Source: Ceratopteris richardii
Lineage: Eukaryota; Streptophyta; Polypodiopsida; Polypodiales; Pteridaceae
Assembly (NCBI GenBank): GCA_020310875.1
Contig: CM035414.1
Coordinates: forward strand, 200,063,260 to 200,127,259
Length of the DNA: 64,000 nt
Reading direction: 5' to 3'
In this document: positions 11,390 to 21,078 of the stretch, piece after piece
Layout: each line of letters opens with the position of its first letter
Numbering within the stretch: position 1 is the stretch's first letter
Translations under genes and position numbers: made by a program
Notes under the pieces: generated by a model
What the model was told of the DNA's origin: nothing
Databases searched by the model: none
What the model saw: the letters and a program-made list of their open reading frames with translations, nothing else

Positions 11390-12138
11390 TTATTTCGTGT
11401 GTTGCCCACTTAATCGCTTTAGTAAACACCTTCTGCTGTTCACAAATTCCAGGTTCAAAAATCTCCGCACTACCGTTGTTTGAGTGTCGACTAATGAAAT
11501 GTACACCATGTTCGCCATCGGGTGCTGTCGTTCCTTTTTCTTATTGTCGTACTCGGCCACATCTTTATAGTACCTACGGATATGCCCTATTTCACCACAA
11601 AAATGGCATTTAGGTGGTGGAAGAGATGCACCTTCACTTGTTGTACCCGCATTCCATCCAGTTTGTCCAAAGTTAGTTGACCATGCTCCTCTATAATTCT
11701 TGTATCCTTGGTAAGGAGTATTCCTCATTTGCGGTGGTACATAGTGGCTGGCCGGTTGCCCTTGTTCTTGGATGATAGCATTGACAACCGCTCTACTCTC
11801 TACCTTTGCGTTATAGGGACAAGTCTCCGTAGTATGGTCTACGGTGTGGAGTATAGCCTAGTACATCTGATTCAGAGCACATGCGAAGCTAGTATGTCCT
11901 GTGTTTTTACATTTAGTACAGTAAATTTGTTTCAGAGGATCCTTGTTGGAATGCTTGGATGGCTTCAACCACTCCAAATCTTTAGTGAATCCGCCCACTT
12001 TATTTTCTAACTGTAATGCCATAGTGATTATGGCATCCATGCTCATTCCTCCCATCAGTGAATCTGGTTTCAATTGCGGGTTTAATGGGTTTATGAACCA
12101 TTGGGTAATGATGTCGTCTGGTAAATTGGCATGCGCGG
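11390..12138 (-). pseudogene. Gypsy B gag, C-terminal part with zinc knuckle
   Basis: Minus-strand sequence shows KPDSLMGGMSMDAIITMALQL (12073 downward), IYCTKCKNTGHTSFAC (a CCHC-like motif, about 11930-11880) and CHFCGEIGHIRRYYKD near 11600. These are nucleic-acid-binding features of the nucleocapsid part of Gag. At 12138 the coding sequence is cut by gypsy C and its N-terminal part resumes at 26577. Confidence 0.8.
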
Positions 12139-12140
12139 AG

Positions 12141-14118
12141 TGGGCGCGATTTCTGACGACTGGCGGATCAATTCAGTCGTCTCGCTAATGGCGCACGCAG
12201 GGTGACTATGCAGGACAGGTACAAGTTTTAAGTTTTCCTAGGGTCCATAAGGTGAAGCGTTCCTATAAAGTTCAATTGCGTCAAAATAAGAAGGTGGGAT
12301 AATCTTTTCACTAACTATTTGATCTTTTATAGTTTCGTTTGTTTCTTCTTGGATGTTTTCTTCGTTTCTATCTACAGTTGGAGGAAAAGGTTCTTCACTA
12401 ACACTAGAAGGAACAGTAGAAAGTAAAGTTATAGTTGTCCTAAGATCATACAAAGATTCTTCTACTATTACTTCTTTTATTAATTCTTTATCTTCTATTG
12501 GTTTTGGAAACAACAATTCAAAAGTTGATGAAGGTAGAAAGGTGTTACTAGAAGAATTTTCTTTAGACATAAAAGATGATACTAAATTAATAACCAAAGT
12601 CCTATACAACCTCAAGGATGATGTTTATAAATGATAGTCTAAAAGATAGCCTATACAAGCTAATAAAAGTTTCAAACTAAGGACAATCTCTGCTTTTCAA
12701 ACTTCAGGTCACATGTGTATCTCCAGTTCGCCAATAGCTGAAAAAAAAACACATGACAGAATTTAGTATATCTTTTATATAAAAAATAACACTCATTTAG
12801 CATTTTCTTTTTTAATAACGTTAAAGTAATTATCTTTCTAAAAACACATATATAATAAGTACATTCTTTTATTAAAATATATACTTTACAATAAAAAATT
12901 CATTTACATAATTATTTAATATACATTAACATACATTGCTTACTCATAATCATACATTTAACTATCATACATACATGCATAAATATTCATACATAAACAT
13001 ACATGCACATACAGACATATGCATAAACATACACTAACACACACATGCATGCACTAACACATACATGCATAAACTAACACATACTAACATTTACATGCAT
13101 ACACTAACACATACTAACATATATATGCATGAACATACACTAACACATACTAACATTTATATGCATGAACATATATGATATGCACACATACATGCATGAA
13201 CTAACATGGATTTAAACACTAACTATCATGGGTTCAAATACTAAACTAACATGGGTTTAAATACTAAACTAACATGGGTTCAAATCCTAATATCTAACAT
13301 GCACTATCTTGGTACTTGGGTAAAAGAACTTAAGTGTCTATCAGGCTAAGGGTTGAAGAAGCTTGGGTTAAGAGTAGGGTAAAGAGATGTATATGCTAAG
13401 AATGGTTGGGTTAAGAGAAGGGAAAGGAAAGGATAAAATAAGAATGTATAGGGTTGGTGAATGGAAAAAGGAAAGGTAAATTCATATAGGACTAAAGGTA
13501 AGACTAAAGGTTCAATGGACCCTCCTTCAGAAAACCTGAAACTCATAAAAGGAAAGTTAGAAATGCAAAACACATATATTTAAAATCAAGTTAAATAAAT
13601 AAACATACATGCATACCCTTTCATACCCTACATGTCATACATAATAAACCATTCATTCCAACAGGCATACTTAATGACTATGCATAAAACATTAAGATAT
13701 AATGAACCTAAGCTAAAATACTTTCACACACACATACACATATATAGAAAACATAAACATATACTAAAACATATACATAAATAAATACATATATATATAA
13801 ATAAATACATATATATTCACACACATACATAAATACTTATATTTAAATAAACACATATATTCTTAAATATTCATGCATACACATACTTAAATATATACAT
13901 ACATAAATACATAAAGATATACCTTTATTAAAACACTCTATATTTTTATTTTTTAGTATTTATTTAATAAATAATAAATATAACATTAAACATTTGAACA
14001 TAATATAAACATAAATTATGTAATATATTTAAACTAGGAAAAAATAACTAAATATCTAATAAATTTGAAATAAAAAGAAAAGAAAAAAAAAGAAAAATAA
14101 TAAAAAAAATACTCTCTT

Positions 14119-14149
<31 letters not shown>

Positions 14150-15509
14150 ACTGCGCGCGCGGCGCTGCTGCGCCGCCGGCAGCAGAGAAAGAGAGGGAGA
14201 GGGAAAAATTAAAAAAAAAAATAAAAATAAAAATAAAAAAGAAAAAAACAAAATAGCAACACAAAAAAAACAAAAAAGAAAGAAAATCTCTCTCTCTCTC
14301 TACTGTTCTCTCTCTCTACTGCGCGCGCAGCAGAGCTGCGCCGCCGGCAGAGAAAGGGAGGGAGAGAGAGGGAAGAACATTTAATTAAAGAAGGGGATGG
14401 GAGAAGAAGAAAGGAAGAAAACAAAATTTTGGAAGAATAATAAAGAAAGGGCAAAAGAAAAGGAGAAGAAATAAATCTCTGTAATTTCTGAAAATTGGCT
14501 TTCCATAAATTGAAGGACAAGAGAGATGGCCTTCTCTCTCCTCCTGTCAGAGGACTGACATAAAGCTAAGTACAAATATGACTATAGTCTAGAGAAGAAT
14601 TAAGTACCTGAAAAAAAAACACATGAACTTGTGAGCAAGTACTCCCTCTTTAAATAGATGTGAGTAGCCCACCATAGCCTACAATTCTCTTTAGATAACT
14701 CAACCAATTACCTAAATTGACTCCACATCACTCCAACAACACTCAACAAGAAAAAAGGCGTGGGATTTTCCTTTATGTGAATTTCCCCAATTTCATCCAA
14801 CTATTTAAATATTCTATGGACCATATACTTTAGAATTTAAATAACCTTTCACTTCTCCTTTTTTATTTAATTGAATACTAAACTTTTAGAATAAATACTA
14901 TAACTTAGACTAAATTTTAATTTAACCCATTTTAATTATTACCTTAGGCTTAGTGGAAATAAATAATATATATTCCTTTTAATTTGCTAAGGTTCCTTAA
15001 GATATAATTAACCTATTGAATAATTCATTTATGGACTACAACCCACTTATTTAATTATTTAACCTTAGGTTTACCTTACAACTAACTTTAAACCACATCA
15101 ATTAGCTCCAACTAACCCATAAATCTATTTTCTAACCTTCCATAACCCACTAGGATGAATAATTAACCCATAATTAACCTTAAAGCTTAACTTGAACCCT
15201 ATAATCCATGCTCAAAACATACATTTAACCCTTAATTACCCTTGTAATTTAGCTAGAGTATGATCAAAACCTATAATTAACCCTTAATTATCTTTATATT
15301 TTCATCCAAAACTTAGTTTACCCCTTAAGTAACCCTTATAATACCCTTGAATAAACTTAAATGAATACTTCCCATCTTAATTTTGGTCAGCAAACTTCTT
15401 TTCCTGCAAAATTAAAGTCAAACATTAGTCAAAATTCCATAATTTAACCAAACTTATATCAATCTTTTAATTTTTGTAATATTTTAAGAGTAACAATTTC
15501 TCTCCGACA
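12141..15509 (-). repeat. Gypsy C 3' LTR (3369 bp)
   Basis: On the element's strand it runs TGTCGGAGAG to GCGCCCA. It contains a (CATA/ATGCATAC)n-rich zone at about 12900-13220, AT-rich microsatellite at 13600-14030, two GC-rich hairpin-forming cores flanked by CT and GA tracts (14110-14205 and 14285-14372), a TATA-like TATTTAAAG (minus, about 14650-14660), and a 125-codon ORF near its 3' end. Partner: 23231-26576. Confidence 0.95.
12238..12615 (-). CDS. ORF inside gypsy C 3' LTR (125 aa, unknown)
   Basis: An uninterrupted minus-strand frame of 125 residues lies in the last 475 bp of the LTR on the element's strand. It is acidic and Ser/Thr/Pro-rich (FPKPIEDKELIKEVIVEESL; EENIQEETNETIKDQIVSEK; IPPSYFDAIELYRNASP) with no recognised domain. 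The copy in the other LTR is open over the same length with a handful of differences, which follows partly from the youth of the LTR pair. In the 5' LTR it would lie in the RNA leader ahead of gag. It may be a chance ORF. Confidence 0.35.
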   Translation of the reverse strand: MRLYRTLVINLVSSFMSKENSSSNTFLPSSTFELLFPKPIEDKELIKEVIVEESLYDLRTTITLLSTVPSSVSEEPFPPTVDRNEENIQEETNETIKDQIVSEKIIPPSYFDAIELYRNASPYGP

Positions 15510-15522
15510 TCCACCCCCACTA
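15510..15522 (-). other. Gypsy C polypurine tract
   Basis: On the element's strand this reads TAGTGGGGGTGGA directly before the 3' LTR's TGTCGG. Position and composition fit the plus-strand primer. Confidence 0.8.
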
Positions 15523-16670
15523 AACCTGCACATCGTCCCGATGGGCCAACCTGCAGTTTCAAGTGGAACAAATCAAATTCTTTTGAAAATAATTTTAAAT
15601 CATTTCAAAATTTTATTACATCATGCATTCACACTTTATGCAATTAAAAAGATTTGTACAAATCATTTAAAAAAAAAAACAACATAGAAATAAGTTATAA
15701 AATATCATGTCATATTTTTGAATCCACATTTAAACAAATATTTATAAGAATAAATCATAAGTCTTATAGTCCTTCTGTTCATGTCACTTGCTAAGAATAA
15801 GTAACTTATCCTTCATAACAGCATATACAAAAAGAAAAATTTTCCCATCAGATAACAGAATTATATGCCTCCTACTTTTATTTCCTATGGTTTGACTCTC
15901 TTTTATTGCTTAAATCATTTCATTTTTCTTACTTCATCCCAACTCAGCTTTTTCTTTAATTTTTAACAAATCGGCCTATACCGAAATTGGGTGCGACTCC
16001 TGGACTTGTCCACCCGGCCAAGTTTACCCCACTTGTTTGCCAACCCGGTATAGCGCACGACAAACTATGTCAGCCCTACATGAAATCAACGTCAGCTCGT
16101 GGCTCTGATCGCCCGACCAGAGTAACTCCACCCGCCTACCGACCCATGCAGGCGCATGACAACATATAGGTTAGGCCTATGATGAAACTAGTTGCAGCTC
16201 GTGGCCTTGATCACCCGACCAAGGTTGTTCCACCCGCCTACTAGCCCAACATAGCACACTAACAACAGACACATACATATAAACTAGTTGGGTATGAAGT
16301 TTTTATTTAATTTTTATTTTATTTAGAGGTCAGATCTCATAAAAAATAAAAGCAAGATACAAAATCCCATTTACTAATGAATAAAATTTCTTTTAAGCAT
16401 ATACATATATTCAAAATAAGACTACCTTTCCTTTTACAAGTTTCCAATTCCAAAATTTCTATTTAACTTCCTGATTCAATTCATATAAATACGAGTTATT
16501 ATGCTTCAATCATAAATATTTCAGATATTTCTATATCTTAATTCTACTTGATTTTTTTTAAATAAATTGAAACATATCCTTTTAATCCATGCAGTAATGC
16601 TTGTGCATATACACAAAAAATTAAAGAATCTCTAATCAAAACTGTTTCACCTGATTTTTAAATAGATTTT
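15523..16670 (-). other. Gypsy C 3' untranslated region with 102-bp imperfect repeats
   Basis: AT-rich sequence without convincing coding potential. At 15990-16265 there is a GC-richer block of about three imperfect units of about 102 bp. Landmarks are CAGCTCGTGGCTCTGATC at 16093 and CAGCTCGTGGCCTTGATC at 16195, each followed by CACCCGCCTAC. The rest shows nothing I can name. Confidence 0.6.
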
Positions 16671-17904
16671 TAATCGTCATCTTCATTTTCATCAGCATCA
16701 TCTTCAGCATCATTTTCTTCAATTTCATATTCTTCATTATTTCTCTTTTTAAATAGCTTAACTCTTTTCCCTGCAATCAAATTTTTCAATAAAGAACCAT
16801 TAAATTCTCTAAGCTTAAATGTACCATTTTCAAATACGGTCCAAACCATCTCTTAATTAATTTTTTCCTAGCATCATACTGAGTATCAAAAGTGCTATCA
16901 TAAACTAAAACCTAGTCATCTACTTCTATAGTACAAGGTCTAAGTCTATGTTTTTTATCAAAATAGATTTTATTTTTAAGACGTGAATTTTTAATTTTCT
17001 GAACAGCTTCTTCAATCATTTTATTACCTATATTTAACTGCATAATCCTAACTGAAATTAGATCTTCACGAGTCATCTCATTATTCCACGGAAGTGTCGT
17101 CCATGAAATAATCTAGGACTGGATAGGAAAAATTGGCTTTTGACAGTACATTAGTTCTGCAGGCATAAATCCTGTAGACCTAGTATACGTCATCCTGTCT
17201 GCCCATAGTGCAAAAGGAAGGAATCTAGGCCACTGTCGCGTATCACCATTGCAGGCCTTAGAAATTGCCTTCACAATAGAGGGATGACCCCGCTCAATCT
17301 TACCATTAGACTCCGGATTATAAGCAGTAGTGAGAGACAGACGAATCCCATGCAGATCAAAGAATTCTCTAGCCTCTATAGCATCTAACTCTCCCCTATC
17401 TGCCACTATCTTCTCTACATAGCCAAATCTACTAATAACTTCTTCTAGCAAAAATTTACATACGTTATAAGTAGTTTTCGTACGAAGCGCTCTACCTTCT
17501 ACATGATTAGTCAGGTCTTCTCTAGCTAAAACTATATATCTCATCTTATCTAATCCTTTAGGCATGGTCACTAAATCAACTACCCACTTGTAATGAATAC
17601 AAGGAGGATAGGTAGGGTGCAAAGGTTCTCTATGCCTAACTGACGAATGTACCTGACATGTAGTACAAGTACTAACAAAGTCACGTATATTCACATACAT
17701 ACCCGGCCACCAGTAGGCTTCTCTAATTTTATCATAAGTTGCATAAAAGCCTTTATGACCTGCCCAAAGAATCTCATGCATATCTATCATAACTTTATTT
17801 TGCAGTTTTTTATTTCCTAAAACTCGCTGAGGATATCTAATTTTCCCTTTAGCATGTCGCCAAATAAAACCATCTTTTAGGAAAAAATTAAATGCACGTT
17901 TCAA
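16671..17904 (-). CDS. Gypsy C integrase
   Basis: The minus-strand frame 17904-17113 (263 residues) has the HHCC zinc region (MHEILWAGHKGFYATYDKIR, then CTTCQVH), the core with KWVVDLVTMPKGLDKMRYIV, an IVADRGELDAIEAREFFDLHG segment, and AYNPESNGKIERGHPSIVKA carrying the catalytic glutamate. A charged C-terminal extension continues to an acidic end near 16672-16745 (EEYEIEENDAEDDADENEDD). I see no chromodomain. The zinc region and core are well preserved, consistent with a recent insertion; the extension beyond 17113 is less certain. Confidence 0.85.
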
Positions 17905-19063
17905 TATCTCTAAATCTATTAGCTGACCAAATAGGTAATTGCTTCAGAGTACTAAGATAATAACCTATATCATACCAAATCCCTTCATACTCATTTTCAT
18001 TAAATTTTTCATATACATATATATCAGAAATATAATTAATTACATTTAAATCAGTTTTAGTCAATTCATCATCTTCAAATTTAGCCCTAGAAAGCATATC
18101 TGCTACGGAATTAGTTTTACCAGAAATATGATTTAAAATAGGATTAATAAACTTAATATATGATATCCATCTTAACATAGCTATATCAGGAGAAGAACAG
18201 TTAGTAATCATTCCTATTAAAGGTAAACAATCTGTTTCTATGATGACATTAGCTCCTATAAAATACTCTTTATCAGTTTTTAATGCAGTAACTAAACCCC
18301 ATAATTCTCGTTTTATTTGTGGATAATTTCTTTGAGTTTCATGCAAAATTTTAGCTCCGAATCTAATAGCATATCTATTTCCCTCACTATCATCTTGACC
18401 TATTACCCAGCCTATTCCTATAGGGCTAGTATCTACAGTTAAAATAATTGGTTTATTGTTTGAATAATCTACACGTTTCAAAACTGGTGCATTAGAAAGC
18501 AAATTTTTTAATTTTTTCATCGTTTTAACATGAGTTTCAGTCCATTTAAATTTTCTGTTTTTCCTAAGTAAATCGTACAATGGATTAGCTACATGGGCAT
18601 AATGCGGAACCCAAATTGCATAAAATACACATGCTCCTAAGAAACGTCTAATTTCACTAATGTTTTTACAGGTTTCAGATAGTTTATTAATAGCATCTAC
18701 TTTTTGAGGATAAGGCCTACGACCGTAATAACCACATAAATGTCCTACAATTAAAACTTCATTAACTCCAAAAACTGATTTTTCTATAGAAAAAGTTAAT
18801 CCTACTTCTTCAAATCTTTTTAGAAATTTTTCACAATCTAAAATATGATTAGCTACAAATTTCCTACATCCTAATGAATCTAATGTCTCATCTTTTTCTT
18901 TTTCTTCACATCCTTTAATTGGGATATCATCTATAAACGGCATGGTCACATTAGGAATAAAGTCATGAAGAACCCTATTCATCGCGTTCATCATATGTGC
19001 TACCGAATTTGTAGCTCCTTGGGGAAGAGTACACATACGAACTAATCCTAAAGGAGTCTTCAT
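17888..19063 (-). CDS. Gypsy C reverse transcriptase (palm/thumb) and RNase H
   Basis: This 391-residue frame opens with the RT segment MKTPLGLVRMCTLPQGATNS and has TMPFIDDIPIKG, an F-x-DD catalytic box in place of the YVDD common in plant gypsy elements. It continues with the connection region (SVFGVNEVLIVGHLCGYYGRRPYPQKVDAI, RRFLGACVFYAIWVPHYAHVANPLYDLLRK) and RNase H (ILTVDTSPIGIGWVIGQDDS, RNYPQIKRELWGLVTALK, IETDCLPLIGMI, HISGKTNSVADMLSRA). 'LPQGATNS' and 'FIDD' are hallmarks I associate with fungal Ty3 elements. The following integrase frame overlaps it by 17 bases. Confidence 0.88.
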   Translation of the reverse strand: MKTPLGLVRMCTLPQGATNSVAHMMNAMNRVLHDFIPNVTMPFIDDIPIKGCEEKEKDETLDSLGCRKFVANHILDCEKFLKRFEEVGLTFSIEKSVFGVNEVLIVGHLCGYYGRRPYPQKVDAINKLSETCKNISEIRRFLGACVFYAIWVPHYAHVANPLYDLLRKNRKFKWTETHVKTMKKLKNLLSNAPVLKRVDYSNNKPIILTVDTSPIGIGWVIGQDDSEGNRYAIRFGAKILHETQRNYPQIKRELWGLVTALKTDKEYFIGANVIIETDCLPLIGMITNCSSPDIAMLRWISYIKFINPILNHISGKTNSVADMLSRAKFEDDELTKTDLNVINYISDIYVYEKFNENEYEGIWYDIGYYLSTLKQLPIWSANRFRDIETCI

Positions 19064-19093
19064 CGTGGTAATATCTCTACTTTCAGTAGCAAG

Positions 19094-19891
19094 CTAAAAC
19101 TGGTCATATCCTGAATATAAGTCACCCATAGAGTAGATAGAATGCCCAGCAAAAGCTTCGGCAAATTCTCCTACAATAGGGCCGGTTCCCACGTTCCTAA
19201 TAGTAACTTTATTTACGGGTTGTAAGTCTTGAATAAATCTAAGTTTACCATTCTTTTTAGGAACAGTAAACCATCTATTAGAATAAGGTGCAGAGGAAGG
19301 TTCTAATATTTTCATTTTCATCTTCTCCTTAAGCAGTTTCATTAGCTCAGGTAAATGAGCCTTTGGAACTGGTATAGGGCGAAGATTCCAAGGTATGTGG
19401 GCTACAGTAAATATGATCATAGGAGACACTAATCTAGGGTCAACACATCCTATTTCCTGAGGATAAAGAGAAAAAGCTCTACCATGTTTTTTAATCATTT
19501 CACGAAATAATTCTTGTTCAGTTGGTAATAAAAAAGAATTTTCATTTCCAATTTTTATTAATTTAATAGTTTCTTCAGTAAGTTTATGACCTATTTTAGA
19601 CATGTCACGTAAGATAGGATCGTTAGCTACTTGTTTAATTTTTAAATCACTTCCTTCAGGTAAAGCTTGAGCTACAGGTTTCACTTTTTTATCTACTGTT
19701 TTATATTTTGTATTAATTTGAACTTCATGAAAGTCAGAAACAAATTTTGAAATTAAATCATATTCATTTAATGAGTTTAAAAGAATAACATGTAATAATT
19801 TTTCATCATGTAAAGTTTCGTCAATTTCATCAAATAAAGTAGAGGAAAAAGAAGTTTCAATTATGTTTTCAATATTTTCAGTTTTAGACAT
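19094..19891 (-). CDS. Gypsy C reverse transcriptase N-terminal part
   Basis: A 265-residue minus-strand frame. The N-terminal half is acidic and unassigned (FSSTLFDEIDETLHDEKLL). The C-terminal half holds the RT fingers: EIGCVDPRLVSPMIIF, HIPWNLRPIPVPKAHLPELM, SAPYSNRWFTVPKKNGKLRF, IQDLQPVNKVTIRNVGTGPI and YSMGDLYSGYDQF, which includes the first catalytic aspartate of the palm. Together with the preceding entry it covers the polymerase domain. Motif wording is again closest to basidiomycete Ty3 elements as I remember them. Confidence 0.85.
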   Translation of the reverse strand: MSKTENIENIIETSFSSTLFDEIDETLHDEKLLHVILLNSLNEYDLISKFVSDFHEVQINTKYKTVDKKVKPVAQALPEGSDLKIKQVANDPILRDMSKIGHKLTEETIKLIKIGNENSFLLPTEQELFREMIKKHGRAFSLYPQEIGCVDPRLVSPMIIFTVAHIPWNLRPIPVPKAHLPELMKLLKEKMKMKILEPSSAPYSNRWFTVPKKNGKLRFIQDLQPVNKVTIRNVGTGPIVGEFAEAFAGHSIYSMGDLYSGYDQF

Positions 19892-20070
19892 ATATCCTTT
19901 ATCTTCAAAATATTTTTCATATTTTTTTATTGTTTTTCTAGGAATATCTTTATTATTTAGAATTTGTAATTTTGAAGATGAAAAATAAACAGATACATTT
20001 TCTATTTTATTTACACATTTATGCGAGATATCAAACCAATTACCACTGTTGTCTCGCTCAACAATGGTCT

Positions 20071-21048
20071 CTAGTAAAAATTTTGATTAAAGTATGTTCC
20101 AGAATCACTAAGAGGTAAATGACTCTCGTGCATTTTTTCTTGTGATCTGATAGGTGTTTTCCTAATTTGTTCCCTATTTCGTACATGGTTTGGGCTAACT
20201 ATCATAACTTGGAGCGATTGTAGATCATCTTTAGATCTAATTCTTGCGTATGTTGAGCCGTCATCTATTACTTTAGTCTCCATTCTGGCTTCACATATGA
20301 ATGGTTGACCTAAGATAATTTCATAAGAGCAGTTGTCCTGAATGAAAAAGTGGAATGTCTCAGAGATTCCACCTATCATTAGAGGTATGTTGGCACATGC
20401 TCCTAAGAGTGATCCACAACCATTGTCCGCGGTTCGCATTATCCAGCCGTGATTTTTATCAATAGGCCATTTAAACTTATCATATAATCCTTTCGAAATC
20501 ACATTGATTTCAGACCCAGAGTCAATTAGGGCTAAAGCAGAATATGATCTCTTCTGATCTCCTAAGTTAACTTTAATCTCCGGTGTGCCTCTCGCCCAAA
20601 AGCTTTTTCTAAAATCACTCTCTGAGTTTTTTGTTTCGTCATCTGGTACAATCGGTCCTAAGAAATTTTTGTTCACATTACAGGTATTATCTTCTTCATC
20701 CTCTGAGTCTAAAGAAAGAGATTCATGAATCAAGTGAGTTACATCGACAACATCTTGCATCTCTACCTCTTGTGACAGAGGGAATCTCTTCCTTTTAATT
20801 AGTTTAATAAAATTTTCCTTAAATTCAATTTTTGCTATTGAGAAGATTTGTTCTAAAGTCATTGTTACTGCACTTTTTAATAAGATGTCATACAATATTT
20901 CTTTCGAATCAACTTTTTGTTCAAGTTCAGAAATAAGAATAGCTTTCGGTACTCGTTTTGGTTTCTTTTCTGGTTTCTCTTCAGGTTTTGTTTCAGTTCT
21001 AGGAATTTGCTCTACTTTGTCTGATGTTTGAGTTAGCTCACTAAACAC
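20071..21048 (-). CDS. Gypsy C aspartic protease ORF
   Basis: A 325-residue minus-strand frame. A Lys/Glu-rich N-terminus (EKPEKKPKRVPKAILISELE) precedes a retropepsin domain: SALALIDSGSEINVISKGLYDKF (active-site loop), an NGCGSLLGACANIPLMIGG flap-like stretch and CSYEIILGQPFICEA (the 'ILGxPF' end motif). It sits between gag and RT, the standard gypsy position. Codon composition is AT-rich like the rest of gypsy C. Confidence 0.9.
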   Translation of the reverse strand: MFSELTQTSDKVEQIPRTETKPEEKPEKKPKRVPKAILISELEQKVDSKEILYDILLKSAVTMTLEQIFSIAKIEFKENFIKLIKRKRFPLSQEVEMQDVVDVTHLIHESLSLDSEDEEDNTCNVNKNFLGPIVPDDETKNSESDFRKSFWARGTPEIKVNLGDQKRSYSALALIDSGSEINVISKGLYDKFKWPIDKNHGWIMRTADNGCGSLLGACANIPLMIGGISETFHFFIQDNCSYEIILGQPFICEARMETKVIDDGSTYARIRSKDDLQSLQVMIVSPNHVRNREQIRKTPIRSQEKMHESHLPLSDSGTYFNQNFY

Positions 21049-21078
21049 AGGTTGTTTACCCTCCCTAATTTCTTTTCT

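Noticed and set aside
12353-12634. 93-residue plus-strand ORF in the gypsy C LTR (also at 23443-23724)
   Set aside because: It is the antisense shadow of the minus-strand LTR ORF, and its Ser-rich composition follows from that.
13000-13220. Telomere-like or satellite repeat (CATA/ATGCATAC units)
   Set aside because: It does not match the plant telomere repeat and occurs identically in both gypsy C LTRs, so it is LTR microsatellite.
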